Below, piece by piece: positions 1 to 8,436 of a stretch of 11,335 bases of DNA (position 1 is the first letter of the stretch; every line of letters starts with the position of its first letter). This DNA comes from Candidatus Desantisiibacteriota bacterium (GTDB lineage Bacteria > JACRDZ01): positions 1 to 11,335 of the forward strand of contig JACQWU010000224.1 of assembly GCA_016209155.1 (NCBI GenBank), read 5' to 3'. A program made the position numbers and the translations under genes. The notes under the pieces were generated by a model. It was given only the letters and a program-made list of their open reading frames with translations, searched no databases and was not told the DNA's origin.

Positions 1-2
1 GG

Positions 3-1641
3 CAGGAATGGAGTTTGGAGATAATAAATGAAGCGGTTCGTGAGGATAAACCACTTTTTGTTTCCGTGGGTTACGCGACTTGCCATTGGTGCCATGTTAT
101 GGCAACGGATACATTTTCGGATAAAGATACTGCGGATTATCTTAATGAGCATTTTATTTGTATCAAGGTGGACAGAGAACAAAGGCCGGACATTGATAAA
201 TATTTAATGAATTTTCTAAACACGCAAAGTGGAAACGGCGGCTGGCCGCTTAATGTGTTTTTGACTCCAAAGGTTCATCCAATATTCGCGCTTACTTATG
301 CTCCGGGACATTCCAGCGGTTCAATGAACTCATTTTTAACTATTGCTAAAAAAGTTTATGAATATTATCAAAACAGTGTAAATGAAATTCAGCCATTTAT
401 TGGAAGTGAAGAAGAACCTCCGATTGCGGAAGAAAAGTCTATAGTGGAAAATATATTACCCTATTTTGACCATGAAAACGGAGGATTTGGCAGTGGGCAA
501 AAATTCCCGCCGCACTCAACTATCTTATATCTTTTATATTTTATCTGTATTGAGAATAATGCGGATGCAAATGCTGTTTGCATTAAAACACTTGATGCCA
601 TGCGTCTTCGCGGGCTGAATGACCACTTGCAGGGCGGTATATTCCGCTATTGTGTAGATCCAAAATGGACTACCCCGCATTTTGAAAAAATGCTTTATGA
701 CCAGGCAATGGCTTTGTGGTGTTATTCTTTAGCCTATAGGGTTTTAAAAAAAGACGGATGGACTATTTATATCGGGACATGATGCGGATACAGAGCATTC
801 AGAGGGCGGGACTTATCTCTGGAATTACGCTCAGCTTGAAAAAGATCTTTCACCGGAAGAATTTAAAAAATTTTGTGAATCGTATGAGATTGATAAAATT
901 GGAAACCGTAAAAATAATATTCACCTTATTAAGAAAAACGATAATAATTTATCTGACATCGAAAGCAAATTGCTTTCTATTCGCAAACTTAGAGTCCAGC
1001 CTGAACGTGATAATAAAATTCTTTGCGGTATAAACGCCTTAGTTGCAATAGCAATGATACAAGCGGGACGATATCTGGGAAAACCTTATTATGAAGAAAA
1101 AGCATCAAAGATTACTCATCACCTTATAGATTTATTCTGGGACGGGAAAACACTCGGGCATTCTTTTTATGATGGTGTAATACAAAAACAAAATTTTTTA
1201 TTTGATGCTGCTGCAATGCTTGCAGTAATTAGTATGCTTTATGAAAATGATGGATCATGGGAGACAATGATGAACGCAATGCTTGTATATGTGGAACCAT
1301 TTAAAGACTCTGAAAAATGGATTGAATCAAAATCTGAAGATTTCAAGACAGTATATGCCTCCTGGTTTGATAATCCTATTCCTTCAAGTATTGGCCTTGC
1401 GGAAATGGGATTAACACGTGCGGCTATTTTAACCGGTAAAGTTACAGAATCAAAACAATACAAACAACCGCTTCATTCCGATTTTTTTAATATCAGCACA
1501 TTAATTAGTAATGGCCTTTTCCACATAATTACTACCGGAAGCATTATTCCATGGATTAAACTTCCGCCAAATACGCTTCAGAAGAGGGGTGATAGTAAAA
1601 CTGACTGTTATAGAGGGACATGCAGATTTTTGCATTCATGA
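3..1641 (+). pseudogene. DUF255/YyaL (SPATA20-like) thioredoxin-fold protein, 5'-partial and frameshifted
   Basis: Members of this family (bacterial YyaL, animal SPATA20) join an N-terminal thioredoxin-like DUF255 domain to an (alpha/alpha) barrel resembling sugar epimerases; the reaction is not firmly known. Frame 3 is already open at the window edge and encodes family-type sequence before the TTG at 15, so the true start, roughly 25-35 residues earlier, lies outside. Visible family motifs are CHWCH at 81-95, then VDREQRPDID, GGWPLNVFLTP, GGFGSGQKFP and PHFEKMLYDQA. Homology leaves this frame at the A7 run 746-752 and resumes in the frame of codon 751 with SGHDADTEHSEGGTYLW, matching the usual DADSEG..G.(Y/F)VW block. 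It then continues to the TGA at 1639-1641, ending in the family-like CYRGTCRFLH. One single-base indel explains the break, so this is either a recent mutation or a sequencing error. It converges on the RNA ligase gene, with 22 bp between the two stops. Confidence 0.88.
746..752 (+). other. Homopolymer frameshift site (A7) in the YyaL-like gene
   Basis: The upstream frame reads GTT TTA AAA AAA GAC and hits a stop at 780-782. The downstream homologous frame needs one base fewer here (six A instead of seven) or two more. A -1 slip on the A-AAA-AAA heptamer would enter a third frame with no family resemblance, so ordinary -1 programmed frameshifting does not repair the gene. Confidence 0.75.
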
Positions 1642-1663
1642 GAGTATAAGACATTTAATTTTT

Positions 1664-2587
1664 TTATTCATAATTTAATAAATAGTCGTTGTTTATTACT
1701 TTTATACTTAATCTTCCCTCTAAAATACTGCTTTGTTTTTCAATAACAGGCCGAATTACAATACCTTCCCGCGGGGTATTGGTGCACGGATAATTTCCTT
1801 TTGCCAGTTCAAGTAATTGCTCAACGGAATGAGAAAATATAAAATTATCATCTATAACGGGAACGGTTTTTAAGCCTAATTGTTTAGATGTGTATATAAA
1901 ATCATTATAATCCAAATATTTTCTATTATTTATGTCGTAGATATTAAAAATAAAGATATCAACTTCTTTTAAATGCATAGGATTTTTTTGAATATTTGGT
2001 CCGGCAAGTTCTCCCTGTAAACAAAAATTCCCTAAAGATTTTAATTTGTTTTCAAGATCATATTTTCGAAATATTTTCCAATATAGATTTTCTTCATTCT
2101 CAATGAAAGATAAATTTCGGGAGCATATATCAAATTCACCATCGCTATGAATAAACGAAGCGCTTGTGCCATCAATCTTGATTGATATATAACATTGTAA
2201 ATTATTAAACTCTGCAATCACCGCAGGAAATGACTGTATCCTCAACTCGTCTGTTTTAGGAGCTAAAAATCCCGGATAATTTCTTTTTATTTCACCTTTG
2301 AATGATATTGGAACAGGGGTATCATATTTTTCTATTTTTATAAGTGCTGTTACATCATCCCCTTCGTCGAATTTATATTCCGGTTTATCCCTTGTATCTG
2401 TTTCATATTTAAAACCGTTTAAAATTGATATAGGGAAACAAATACCCTGGCTGATCTGCTTTCTCAGCTTTCTTGTTTTTATCCTGAATCCTTTGACAAT
2501 ACCATTGTCGATAAAGCAATTGGCACGAAGGAATTCAAATTCAGGACACTCAGGCAGGACAGAATCGATTTCCACATAAACAACCAT
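1664..2587 (-). CDS. Rnl5/DRB0094-family RNA ligase, N-terminally truncated
   Basis: This is an ATP-dependent nucleotidyltransferase of the Deinococcus DraRnl (Rnl5, TIGR02306) type. That family seals nicks whose 3'-OH end is RNA. The adenylation motifs are in order: motif I KIDG at residues 137-140 (K137 is the adenylated lysine), SRN at 157-159, GELAG at 192-196, motif IIIa around IFIFNIYD 211-218, motif IV EGIVIRP at 274-280, and a motif V-like SIKVINNDYLL near 294-304 with K296. Residues 1-110 are the rest of the family's N-terminal OB-like module. The ATG gives 307 residues against about 340 in DraRnl. Codons just upstream of it still read LFKPGD, the usual family sequence before VVYVEIDS, but an in-frame TAA follows within the 8-bp tandem repeat. 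About 35 residues are therefore missing. The only SD-like sequence, AGGGG, sits 2 nt from the ATG. The catalytic domain looks intact, so activity is possible but uncertain. Confidence 0.9.
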   Translation of the reverse strand: MVVYVEIDSVLPECPEFEFLRANCFIDNGIVKGFRIKTRKLRKQISQGICFPISILNGFKYETDTRDKPEYKFDEGDDVTALIKIEKYDTPVPISFKGEIKRNYPGFLAPKTDELRIQSFPAVIAEFNNLQCYISIKIDGTSASFIHSDGEFDICSRNLSFIENEENLYWKIFRKYDLENKLKSLGNFCLQGELAGPNIQKNPMHLKEVDIFIFNIYDINNRKYLDYNDFIYTSKQLGLKTVPVIDDNFIFSHSVEQLLELAKGNYPCTNTPREGIVIRPVIEKQSSILEGRLSIKVINNDYLLNYE

Positions 2588-2602
2588 ATCCCCTGGTTTA
2601 AA

Positions 2603-2624
2603 TAGATTAATAGATTAATAGATT
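2603..2624. repeat. 8-bp tandem repeat (TAGATTAA), 2.75 copies
   Basis: TAGATTAA occurs at 2603-2610 and 2611-2618, followed by TAGATT at 2619-2624. Read on the minus strand it supplies the in-frame TAA just upstream of the truncated RNA ligase. Because the unit is not a multiple of three, copy-number change would shift the reading frame across it. Confidence 0.8.
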
Positions 2625-2670
2625 CTACTATTGATATGTCAAAATAAAGAGTAGTAACAGGAATAATAAA

Positions 2671-3966
2671 TTACAGCAGTTTCACAGCTAATGAAGAGAG
2701 GTAGCTTCTTTCGCTTTTTTCAAGGGTTACATGACCGAATATTTCTTCACCTTTAAAGCGTTCTACCACATAGGTTAATCGATTACTGTTGGAATCAAGA
2801 TATGGATTATCGATTTGATAGGGGTCACCAGTAAGTATAACTTTTGTGTCTTCTCCCGCGCGGCTTATGATAGTTTTAACTTCATGAGGAGTAAGATTTT
2901 GAGCTTCATCAATAATAAAGAATTGATTTGGTAAAGTCCTGCCGCGGATATATGTTAATGCTTCAAGTTCAATTTTTTTTGTTTCAAGCAGAATATCATA
3001 ATCTATCTGTTTATCTTTATTGCATGTTCCAAGAAATTCCAGATTATCAAATATTGGCTGCATCCAATGAGAAAGTTTGGCATCTTTATCACCGGGTAAA
3101 TAGCCTATATCCTTTCCTAAAGGAATTATCGGTCTTGATATTAGAATTCTATTATAAGCATGTTCATTCACAGTTTTTTGCAGGCCTGCGGCTATAGCAA
3201 GTAAAGTTTTACCTGTTCCTGCGGTTCCAACCAGAGTAACTAATTTTACTTCTTCGGTAAGTAGAAGATCAATGGCAAAATACTGCTGAATATTAAGCGG
3301 TTTTATTCCCCAGATACGTTCCTTCTGGTGATAAAGAGGAATAATCTTATTTGATTTTTTTATATATTTACCTAATGCTGTATGCTCAGGTTTATTCTGA
3401 TCTTTCAGAAGCAGAAATTGGTTGTCATGAAAGTTTGTTTCATTTAATATAAGCTCTTTATCATTTAAAAAATTACTAATTTGTTCAGTACTTATTGCTA
3501 ATTCTGACCATCCTGAATAAAGCTCTTCGATATTTATTTTTTGTTTTTCATAATCACGCGCTTCTATCCCCAGCGCATCCGCTTTAATCCTTGCATTTAT
3601 ATCCTTGGTTACAAAAAAAACTTTATCGCCTTTTTCCTGAAGCCTTAATGCCGCCATTAAAATCCTGTTATCAGGTTTATCTTCAGTCATTTCAGGCGGC
3701 AGTTTACCATCATAGTTCATTTCAATCCGCAGAGTTCCGCCATTACCTAAAGGTACACCTTCACTGAGTTTTCCTCCTGATCGCAAATTATCCAGAAATC
3801 TTGCGACAATACGGGCATTTCTGCCGCGTTCATCGGCAAAACTTTTTAGTTTATCCAGTTCTTCAATAACTGTAATAGGAAGTACTACTTCGTTATCGGC
3901 AAACGATGTCAGAGAATCAGGATTATGTATAAGGACATTAGTATCAAGTACAAAAGTTTTTTTCAT
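2671..3966 (-). CDS. PIN domain-PhoH family ATPase (PhoH2/YlaK type)
   Basis: This 431-residue protein fuses an N-terminal PIN ribonuclease fold to a PhoH superfamily-1-like ATPase. Studied PhoH2 proteins unwind and cleave RNA. PIN acidic residues are visible: D8 in FVLDTN, E35/E36 in EELDK, D99 in DNRIL and D122 in TKDIN. The ATPase has Walker A GTAGTGKT at 247-254, the PhoH signature RPIIPLGKDIGYLPGD from residue 278, Walker B FFIIDEAQN at 349-357 and the TGDPYQID motif at 379-386. I chose the ATG at 3964-3966 because MKKTFVLDTN is the normal family start. The frame stays open to a TTG at 4002, which would add 12 hydrophobic residues. No clear Shine-Dalgarno precedes the ATG; instead there is a U-rich leader, including the A11 run (plus strand) at 3982-3992. 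The gene is probably co-transcribed with the TPR gene 48 bp upstream and the RNA ligase 83 bp downstream. It looks intact. Confidence 0.93.
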   Translation of the reverse strand: MKKTFVLDTNVLIHNPDSLTSFADNEVVLPITVIEELDKLKSFADERGRNARIVARFLDNLRSGGKLSEGVPLGNGGTLRIEMNYDGKLPPEMTEDKPDNRILMAALRLQEKGDKVFFVTKDINARIKADALGIEARDYEKQKINIEELYSGWSELAISTEQISNFLNDKELILNETNFHDNQFLLLKDQNKPEHTALGKYIKKSNKIIPLYHQKERIWGIKPLNIQQYFAIDLLLTEEVKLVTLVGTAGTGKTLLAIAAGLQKTVNEHAYNRILISRPIIPLGKDIGYLPGDKDAKLSHWMQPIFDNLEFLGTCNKDKQIDYDILLETKKIELEALTYIRGRTLPNQFFIIDEAQNLTPHEVKTIISRAGEDTKVILTGDPYQIDNPYLDSNSNRLTYVVERFKGEEIFGHVTLEKSERSYLSSLAVKLL

Positions 3967-4014
3967 AATTGGTAATATACTAAAAAAAAAAATTAAAATC
4001 AATAAATTATTTTA

Positions 4015-6870
4015 TTATTTTATTTTTAATTTATAAATCACATGCAGGTTAAATATTCTTAAAGATTGATCGGAAGAACCGGAATTAATGGGGGGATATT
4101 TTTTATTTTTTATTTTATCCAGAGTTATTTTATCTAAATCATTATTCCCTGTTCCTTTTGACAGTTCAGTATATTCTATGGTTCCGTCGGGAAGTAAATA
4201 TATTTTTATATCCATTTCAGCCTGAGTGAGATTATCAGGAAGGGCTTCTTCTTCATAAACTATTTGCTCAATATCCTGGGTTGCTTTTAAATCGAAATAT
4301 TCAGGACTATTAATTATTATTTTTTTATCCAGATTAAGATAAGTTTTAAGATTATCATAGCTATTCAGATAAGTAGAGATTTTTATTTCTTTTAAAGAAT
4401 TTTGTTTTTTAATTTTATATGTTCCGCGATATACTCCCGGGGATAACTCATCCATAGGGATATTTTTTTGATAATTTTCCAACTCAAAGAACGCTTTTCT
4501 ATCCGGAGTTCCTCTCAAGGTGAATGTAAACTCATCACCCTCTGTAAAAATTTTAGATGATTCATAAGAAATATGTGTAATATTAGGAGCTCTAAATTTC
4601 AGAAAAAAAGACTCTGTAAAGTTAAAGGGAAATTCATCGGGAATATATTTGTATTTAATAGCTTCAGTTAGTTTTTCATTGCTCCAGGTATCCTCATATT
4701 TATTTAGTTGTATTTCTTTTAAGGGAAGATTGATTTTATTATCCTGTATAAATGATTTTTCAAATCCACTCCGGGCAGAGCTTTCATATGCTGACTTAGT
4801 AGTATTATTTATTATTTTAACATATATTTCGCTTGCATCGATAAATTTTTTCTCACTTCTTAAGCACTCGGCGCTAATCAGATATAATAAAATATTATTA
4901 CTGCTTAATGGATTATTATAAATATATAATTTAAACATTTCTATTGCACTTTTATAATCTTTATTTCCAATATAACTCCAACCTCCCCAATATATTGCAT
5001 GATTTCTTATTTTATAGTTTAAACTTTTTTCTATTAAAATTATATATTGTTCCACTGCCATACGGTAGTCGGCTGTTTTGTAATATAAATCCGCAATATT
5101 TATGGAAATATTTTCGGGTTTAAAATAGGGATAGTTTTCCTGAATCTGTTTAAATACTTCCAGAGCAAAGGTATAATTTTTTAATCTTATTTGAATCCAT
5201 CCAATTTCATATAAAGCAATTTGAGCCCAGTTTGATTCAGGGAATTGCTCATTTATTTTCTGAAAATAGGGCAAAGCCTTTAAATCCGCTTCTGTTTTTA
5301 TATAGGATTTGCCAATTAAATAAAACGCATAGGCTTTTATATCATCCTCTTTAGCTAATCTTAACCCTTCCTCACCCGTAAGTTTTGCGGAGTCATAATT
5401 ACCTGTATTATAATAACTTTTTGCGATAGAAATTTTTATTTTATCAATATAGTCAATATGCGGATAATTTTTTACTATATTAGAATAGATTGTTTGTATT
5501 TTATCTCTTTTATTTTGAAGCATATATAAATTTGAAAGTTTTAACCATGCTTCAAGGACAAAAGCATTTTCATGAAAATCCTCCGTTATTTTTGTGTAAA
5601 TATTTTCTGCCTCATGGTAATATCCGGCTTTAAAATAAAATTCCGCTATAACATATAAACTGGAAACGTAATAATTTTCTTCATGTGATTTCCGGGTTAA
5701 AGATTCATATCGCTCTATAGAACGGAAAAACCATTCTTCCCATATCTTTTTAATATCTGATGATGTTATAGATGAAACTGTTTCAATTATTTTGTAATAG
5801 CTGTTAATAGCTTTTATATCTTTACCCTGATACTCATATATTTCTCCCAGAGAAAAATAAGCTGATGGGACAATGCTTCTTTCCTCCGGCAGGTTAATAA
5901 GAGAAGTCAATATTTCTTCTGACAGGGCTTCTTTTTTCATTTTAGAATAAATTTTTGCAAGTGCGAAATTTGTGTTATAAGTTAAATCATTTTTATATGA
6001 AGGAAAATAGGAAAGCGCTTTATAAAGATTTGAAACAGCTTCCGAATATTTTTTTTCTTCATAGGCTATACGTCCAAGCCAATAATAAGCTTCGGCTATA
6101 TTATTTGGATTTGAAGAAAAATCCGGATTAATTATTTCCATCAGAATATTTCTGGCTTTTTCAATGTTTTTCGCATAAAAATTAACAATCGCCTGATTAA
6201 TTTTAATAGATGCAATATCTTTCCAGTCGGGATGTTTAACAATTATATCATTATAGATTTTCAGGGATTCATCGAAGTTTCCGTTTTTAAATAATGCAGC
6301 TGCAAGTCTGTTCCCGATTTCCGGTGCTGATAACGGGAGAGATTGATTTTGGATTATTTTGCTGTAAAATTTTCCATAAACTTCAGCGGCTTGTTGAAAT
6401 TTTTCCTGGTCGTAAAAGCAGTCTCCAATTTTTATTTGCGATAAGAGTCCTTCCGGAGTATTAGGATAGATACTTACTATATGCGCAAATTCATCCAGAG
6501 CATTTTCAATTTGATTTGAGCTTAAATATGCATAAGCGAGGGAAAAATTTATTTTGCGGATAAATAATTCCGATTGCTCTTTAGCCTCAAGCAATTTTTT
6601 AAAAGTTTCTATTGCTTCATTATATTTTTGATCGCCGTAATAACTTTCTCCAAGTAAATAATACGCTGAAGATATATTGTTTGCTTTTGGATAATCAACT
6701 ATATACTCAGAAAAAGATTTTATAGCCATATCAAATTTTTTGGAAATAAAAAGATCATAGCTTGTTTTGAAAAGATATTCCTGATTATTCATCTTTCCAA
6801 ATACAGGAGAGATAACGAGTGCCGCGGTTGAAATAAAAATAAAAAATGAAATTTTAGTAGCCCGCTTCAT
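4015..6870 (-). CDS. Exported TPR-repeat protein with C-terminal beta domain and TonB-C-like domain
   Basis: The 951-residue product starts with a Sec signal peptide: basic MKRATK, then a hydrophobic stretch to about residue 26. The next ~700 residues are an almost continuous array of TPR-type helical hairpins of the BamD/YbgF kind, with recurring patterns such as AYYLLGESYY, AYYWLGRIAY and ALYEIGWIQ. After about residue 750 comes a beta-rich region with GTPDRKAFFEL...MDELSPGVYRGTYKI, resembling Ig-like repeats of secreted proteins. The last ~70 residues contain IYLLPDGTIEYTELSKGTGN, then LDKI and KYPPI. This follows the TonB/AgmX C-terminal pattern (PDG.v..v.v..SSG...LD...l..i....f.P). The protein probably acts in the periplasm or at the outer membrane as a scaffold; the partner is unknown. 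The ATG at 6868-6870 is supported by an AAGGAT Shine-Dalgarno at 6878-6883, 7 nt upstream. The name is structural, not functional. Confidence 0.88.
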   Translation of the reverse strand: MKRATKISFFIFISTAALVISPVFGKMNNQEYLFKTSYDLFISKKFDMAIKSFSEYIVDYPKANNISSAYYLLGESYYGDQKYNEAIETFKKLLEAKEQSELFIRKINFSLAYAYLSSNQIENALDEFAHIVSIYPNTPEGLLSQIKIGDCFYDQEKFQQAAEVYGKFYSKIIQNQSLPLSAPEIGNRLAAALFKNGNFDESLKIYNDIIVKHPDWKDIASIKINQAIVNFYAKNIEKARNILMEIINPDFSSNPNNIAEAYYWLGRIAYEEKKYSEAVSNLYKALSYFPSYKNDLTYNTNFALAKIYSKMKKEALSEEILTSLINLPEERSIVPSAYFSLGEIYEYQGKDIKAINSYYKIIETVSSITSSDIKKIWEEWFFRSIERYESLTRKSHEENYYVSSLYVIAEFYFKAGYYHEAENIYTKITEDFHENAFVLEAWLKLSNLYMLQNKRDKIQTIYSNIVKNYPHIDYIDKIKISIAKSYYNTGNYDSAKLTGEEGLRLAKEDDIKAYAFYLIGKSYIKTEADLKALPYFQKINEQFPESNWAQIALYEIGWIQIRLKNYTFALEVFKQIQENYPYFKPENISINIADLYYKTADYRMAVEQYIILIEKSLNYKIRNHAIYWGGWSYIGNKDYKSAIEMFKLYIYNNPLSSNNILLYLISAECLRSEKKFIDASEIYVKIINNTTKSAYESSARSGFEKSFIQDNKINLPLKEIQLNKYEDTWSNEKLTEAIKYKYIPDEFPFNFTESFFLKFRAPNITHISYESSKIFTEGDEFTFTLRGTPDRKAFFELENYQKNIPMDELSPGVYRGTYKIKKQNSLKEIKISTYLNSYDNLKTYLNLDKKIIINSPEYFDLKATQDIEQIVYEEEALPDNLTQAEMDIKIYLLPDGTIEYTELSKGTGNNDLDKITLDKIKNKKYPPINSGSSDQSLRIFNLHVIYKLKIK

Positions 6871-6875
6871 AATTA

Positions 6876-6892
6876 TAATCCTTAGAGGATTA
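6876..6892 (-). promoter_or_regulatory. Small dyad covering the Shine-Dalgarno of the TPR gene
   Basis: TAATCC (6876-6881) and GGATTA (6887-6892) form a perfect 6-bp inverted repeat with a 5-nt loop. The Shine-Dalgarno (6878-6883) lies in one arm, so an mRNA hairpin here could partly block initiation. The stem is short and AT-rich, and a regulatory role is only inferred. Confidence 0.3.
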
Positions 6893-6911
6893 GGGGTAAT
6901 GTCAAAAACTA

Positions 6912-6974
6912 ACCACAGAGTTCACAGAGGATTTCATAAATTTAAAATAGTTTTTCTTAAGTGTTCTCTGTGGT
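6912..6974. repeat. Interspersed-type inverted repeat with ACCACAGAG arms
   Basis: ACCACAGAG (6912-6920) and CTCTGTGGT (6966-6974) are perfect complements. An inner second copy, CACAGAG, lies at 6923-6929. CCACAGAG...CTCTGTGG elements of this form recur between genes in many bacterial genomes. On the minus strand the closing arm is followed by TTAGTTTTT, so the element may also end or weaken transcription leaving ahcY toward the TPR gene. No other copy occurs in this window. Confidence 0.6.
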
Positions 6975-7007
6975 AAAATTCTTTTTTTTCTGCTTAAATT
7001 TTTTGAA

Positions 7008-8342
7008 TTAATATCTGTAATATTCAGGTTTAAAAGGTCCGTCAACCGGAATTCCAAGATAATCAGCCTGCTTACGGGTAAGATTAGTAAGCCTGACTCC
7101 CAATTTTGAAAGATGTAATCTTGCAACTTCTTCATCAAGCTTCTTAGGCAGAGTATAAACTTTTCCGATTTCATATTTTTTTGTCTCAGTCCAAAGTGTT
7201 ATTTGAGCAAGCACTTGATTTGTAAAACTGTTACTCATTACAAAGCTCGGATGCCCGTTAGCACATCCAAGATTTACCAATCTGCCGCGTGCGAGCAAAA
7301 TAAGTTCTTTTTTATCAGGGAAAATAAATTTATCCACCTGTGGTTTTATATTTATTTCTTTTATCCCCGGTTGTGTTTCCAGCCATGAAACCTGAATTTC
7401 ACTGTCAAAATGTCCGATATTGCAAAGTATAGCCTGATCCTTCATCTTTTTCATATGTTGGCCGGTAATAACATCACAGCAGCCTGTTGCTGTTACAAAA
7501 ATATCTCCAATTGGTGCGGCTTCCTCCATTGTAATAACATCATATCCTTCCATTGCCGCCTGCAATGCGCAAATCGGATCGATTTCTGTTATAAGAACTC
7601 TTGCCCCAAAACCGCGCATTGACTGGACGCATCCTTTTCCAACATCTCCATAACCGCAGACAATTACAACCTTTCCGGCAACCATTACGCCTGTAGCACG
7701 TTTTATTCCGTCAACCAGTGATTCCCTGCAGCCGTATAAATTATCAAATTTGGATTTGGTAACAGAATCATTAACATTTATTGCTCTAAGTTTTAATTCC
7801 CCTTTTTCTGCCATTTGATATAATCTGTGAACCCCTGTTGTTGTTTCTTCTGAAAGTCCGCGTATTTCTGTTAACAGTTCAGGAAATTTCTGATGTATCA
7901 TTAATGTCAGATCTCCACCGTCATCAAGGAGCATATTAGGTCCTTTCCCATCAGAAAAGACTAAAGATTGTTCAATACACCAGTCATATTCTTCAAGTGT
8001 TTCACCTTTCCATGCAAAAACAGGTATCCCGTGTGCGGCGATAGCCGCGGCAGCCTGGTCCTGAGTTGAATAAATATTACAGGAAGACCATCTTACTTCT
8101 GCTCCCAGTTCAATCAAAGTCTCTATCAGAACCGCAGTTTGAATAGTCATATGGAGACATCCTGCAATTTTTGCGCCTTTTAAAGGTTTTGACTTCCTGT
8201 ATTTTACCCTCAAAGCCATAAGCCCCGGCATTTCTTTTTCAGCCATGTTTATTTCTTTTCTACCCCATTCTGCCAGTGATATGTCTTTGACTTTGTAGTC
8301 AAGTTTTGTTTTTACAGCTTTTTTTATTTTTACAGCTCCCAT
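7008..8342 (-). CDS. ahcY: Adenosylhomocysteinase (S-adenosylhomocysteine hydrolase)
   Basis: This cytosolic NAD-dependent enzyme reversibly splits S-adenosylhomocysteine into adenosine and homocysteine, removing the inhibitory product of SAM-dependent methylation in the activated methyl cycle. The 444-residue product covers the whole family. The substrate-site segment GCLHMT includes H64. DDGGDLT is at 140-146, [12 protein letters not shown] starts at 164 with E166, and [11 protein letters not shown] spans 191-201 with K196 and D200, followed by C205 in NLYGC. The Rossmann motif GYGDVGKG is at 230-237, GHFDSEI at 310-316, and the protein ends in the conserved [12 protein letters not shown] chose the ATG at 8340-8342 because a strong AAGGAGA precedes it and MGAVKIKK leads into the conserved DYKVKD. 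An in-frame ATG at 8361-8363 would add seven residues but overlaps that Shine-Dalgarno region. No frame damage is seen. Confidence 0.97.
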   Translation of the reverse strand: MGAVKIKKAVKTKLDYKVKDISLAEWGRKEINMAEKEMPGLMALRVKYRKSKPLKGAKIAGCLHMTIQTAVLIETLIELGAEVRWSSCNIYSTQDQAAAAIAAHGIPVFAWKGETLEEYDWCIEQSLVFSDGKGPNMLLDDGGDLTLMIHQKFPELLTEIRGLSEETTTGVHRLYQMAEKGELKLRAINVNDSVTKSKFDNLYGCRESLVDGIKRATGVMVAGKVVIVCGYGDVGKGCVQSMRGFGARVLITEIDPICALQAAMEGYDVITMEEAAPIGDIFVTATGCCDVITGQHMKKMKDQAILCNIGHFDSEIQVSWLETQPGIKEINIKPQVDKFIFPDKKELILLARGRLVNLGCANGHPSFVMSNSFTNQVLAQITLWTETKKYEIGKVYTLPKKLDEEVARLHLSKLGVRLTNLTRKQADYLGIPVDGPFKPEYYRY

Positions 8343-8352
8343 AATAAATAAA

Positions 8353-8359
8353 TCTCCTT
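8353..8359 (-). promoter_or_regulatory. Shine-Dalgarno that sets the ahcY start
   Basis: On the minus strand AAGGAGA lies 10 nt upstream of the ATG at 8340-8342. The alternative in-frame ATG (8361-8363) abuts it on the 5' side and has only a weaker AAGG of its own further upstream. The downstream ATG is therefore preferred. Confidence 0.6.
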
Positions 8360-8393
8360 TCATTAATTTAACCTTTTTAATTTAAGCAATAGT

Positions 8394-8422
8394 ATTTTAC
8401 AACAATTTATAAATATTTTCAA
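8394..8422 (-). promoter_or_regulatory. Sigma70-like promoter for ahcY
   Basis: On the minus strand, TTGAAA (8417-8422) and TAAAAT (8394-8399) are separated by exactly 17 nt, each one mismatch from consensus. Transcription would start near 8387, leaving a leader of about 45 nt. That is too short for a SAH riboswitch. The region is AT-rich, so chance matches are possible. Confidence 0.5.
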
Positions 8423-8436
8423 TTAAAATTACGAAA

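Noticed and set aside
746-752. Programmed -1 frameshift in the YyaL-like gene
   Set aside because: A -1 slip on A-AAA-AAA leads to a frame without homology; the conserved downstream frame needs +1 or -2.
758-1033. Open frame on the + strand across the YyaL frameshift
   Set aside because: Its translation has no family resemblance; DUF255 homology runs through the frame of codon 751 over the same bases.
1239-1463. Minus-strand open frame inside the YyaL-like gene
   Set aside because: Antisense shadow of clear coding sequence, with no ribosome-binding site and no recognisable product.
6902-7174. Minus-strand 90-codon open frame downstream of ahcY
   Set aside because: It overlaps the conserved ahcY 3' end in another frame and then reads through the intergenic repeat. 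The protein has no recognisable motif.
7203-7622. Two short + strand open frames opposite ahcY
   Set aside because: Antisense shadows of strongly conserved ahcY coding sequence.
8343-8393. SAH riboswitch upstream of ahcY
   Set aside because: The leader from the predicted promoter is only about 45 nt, AT-rich, and has no stems of the needed form.
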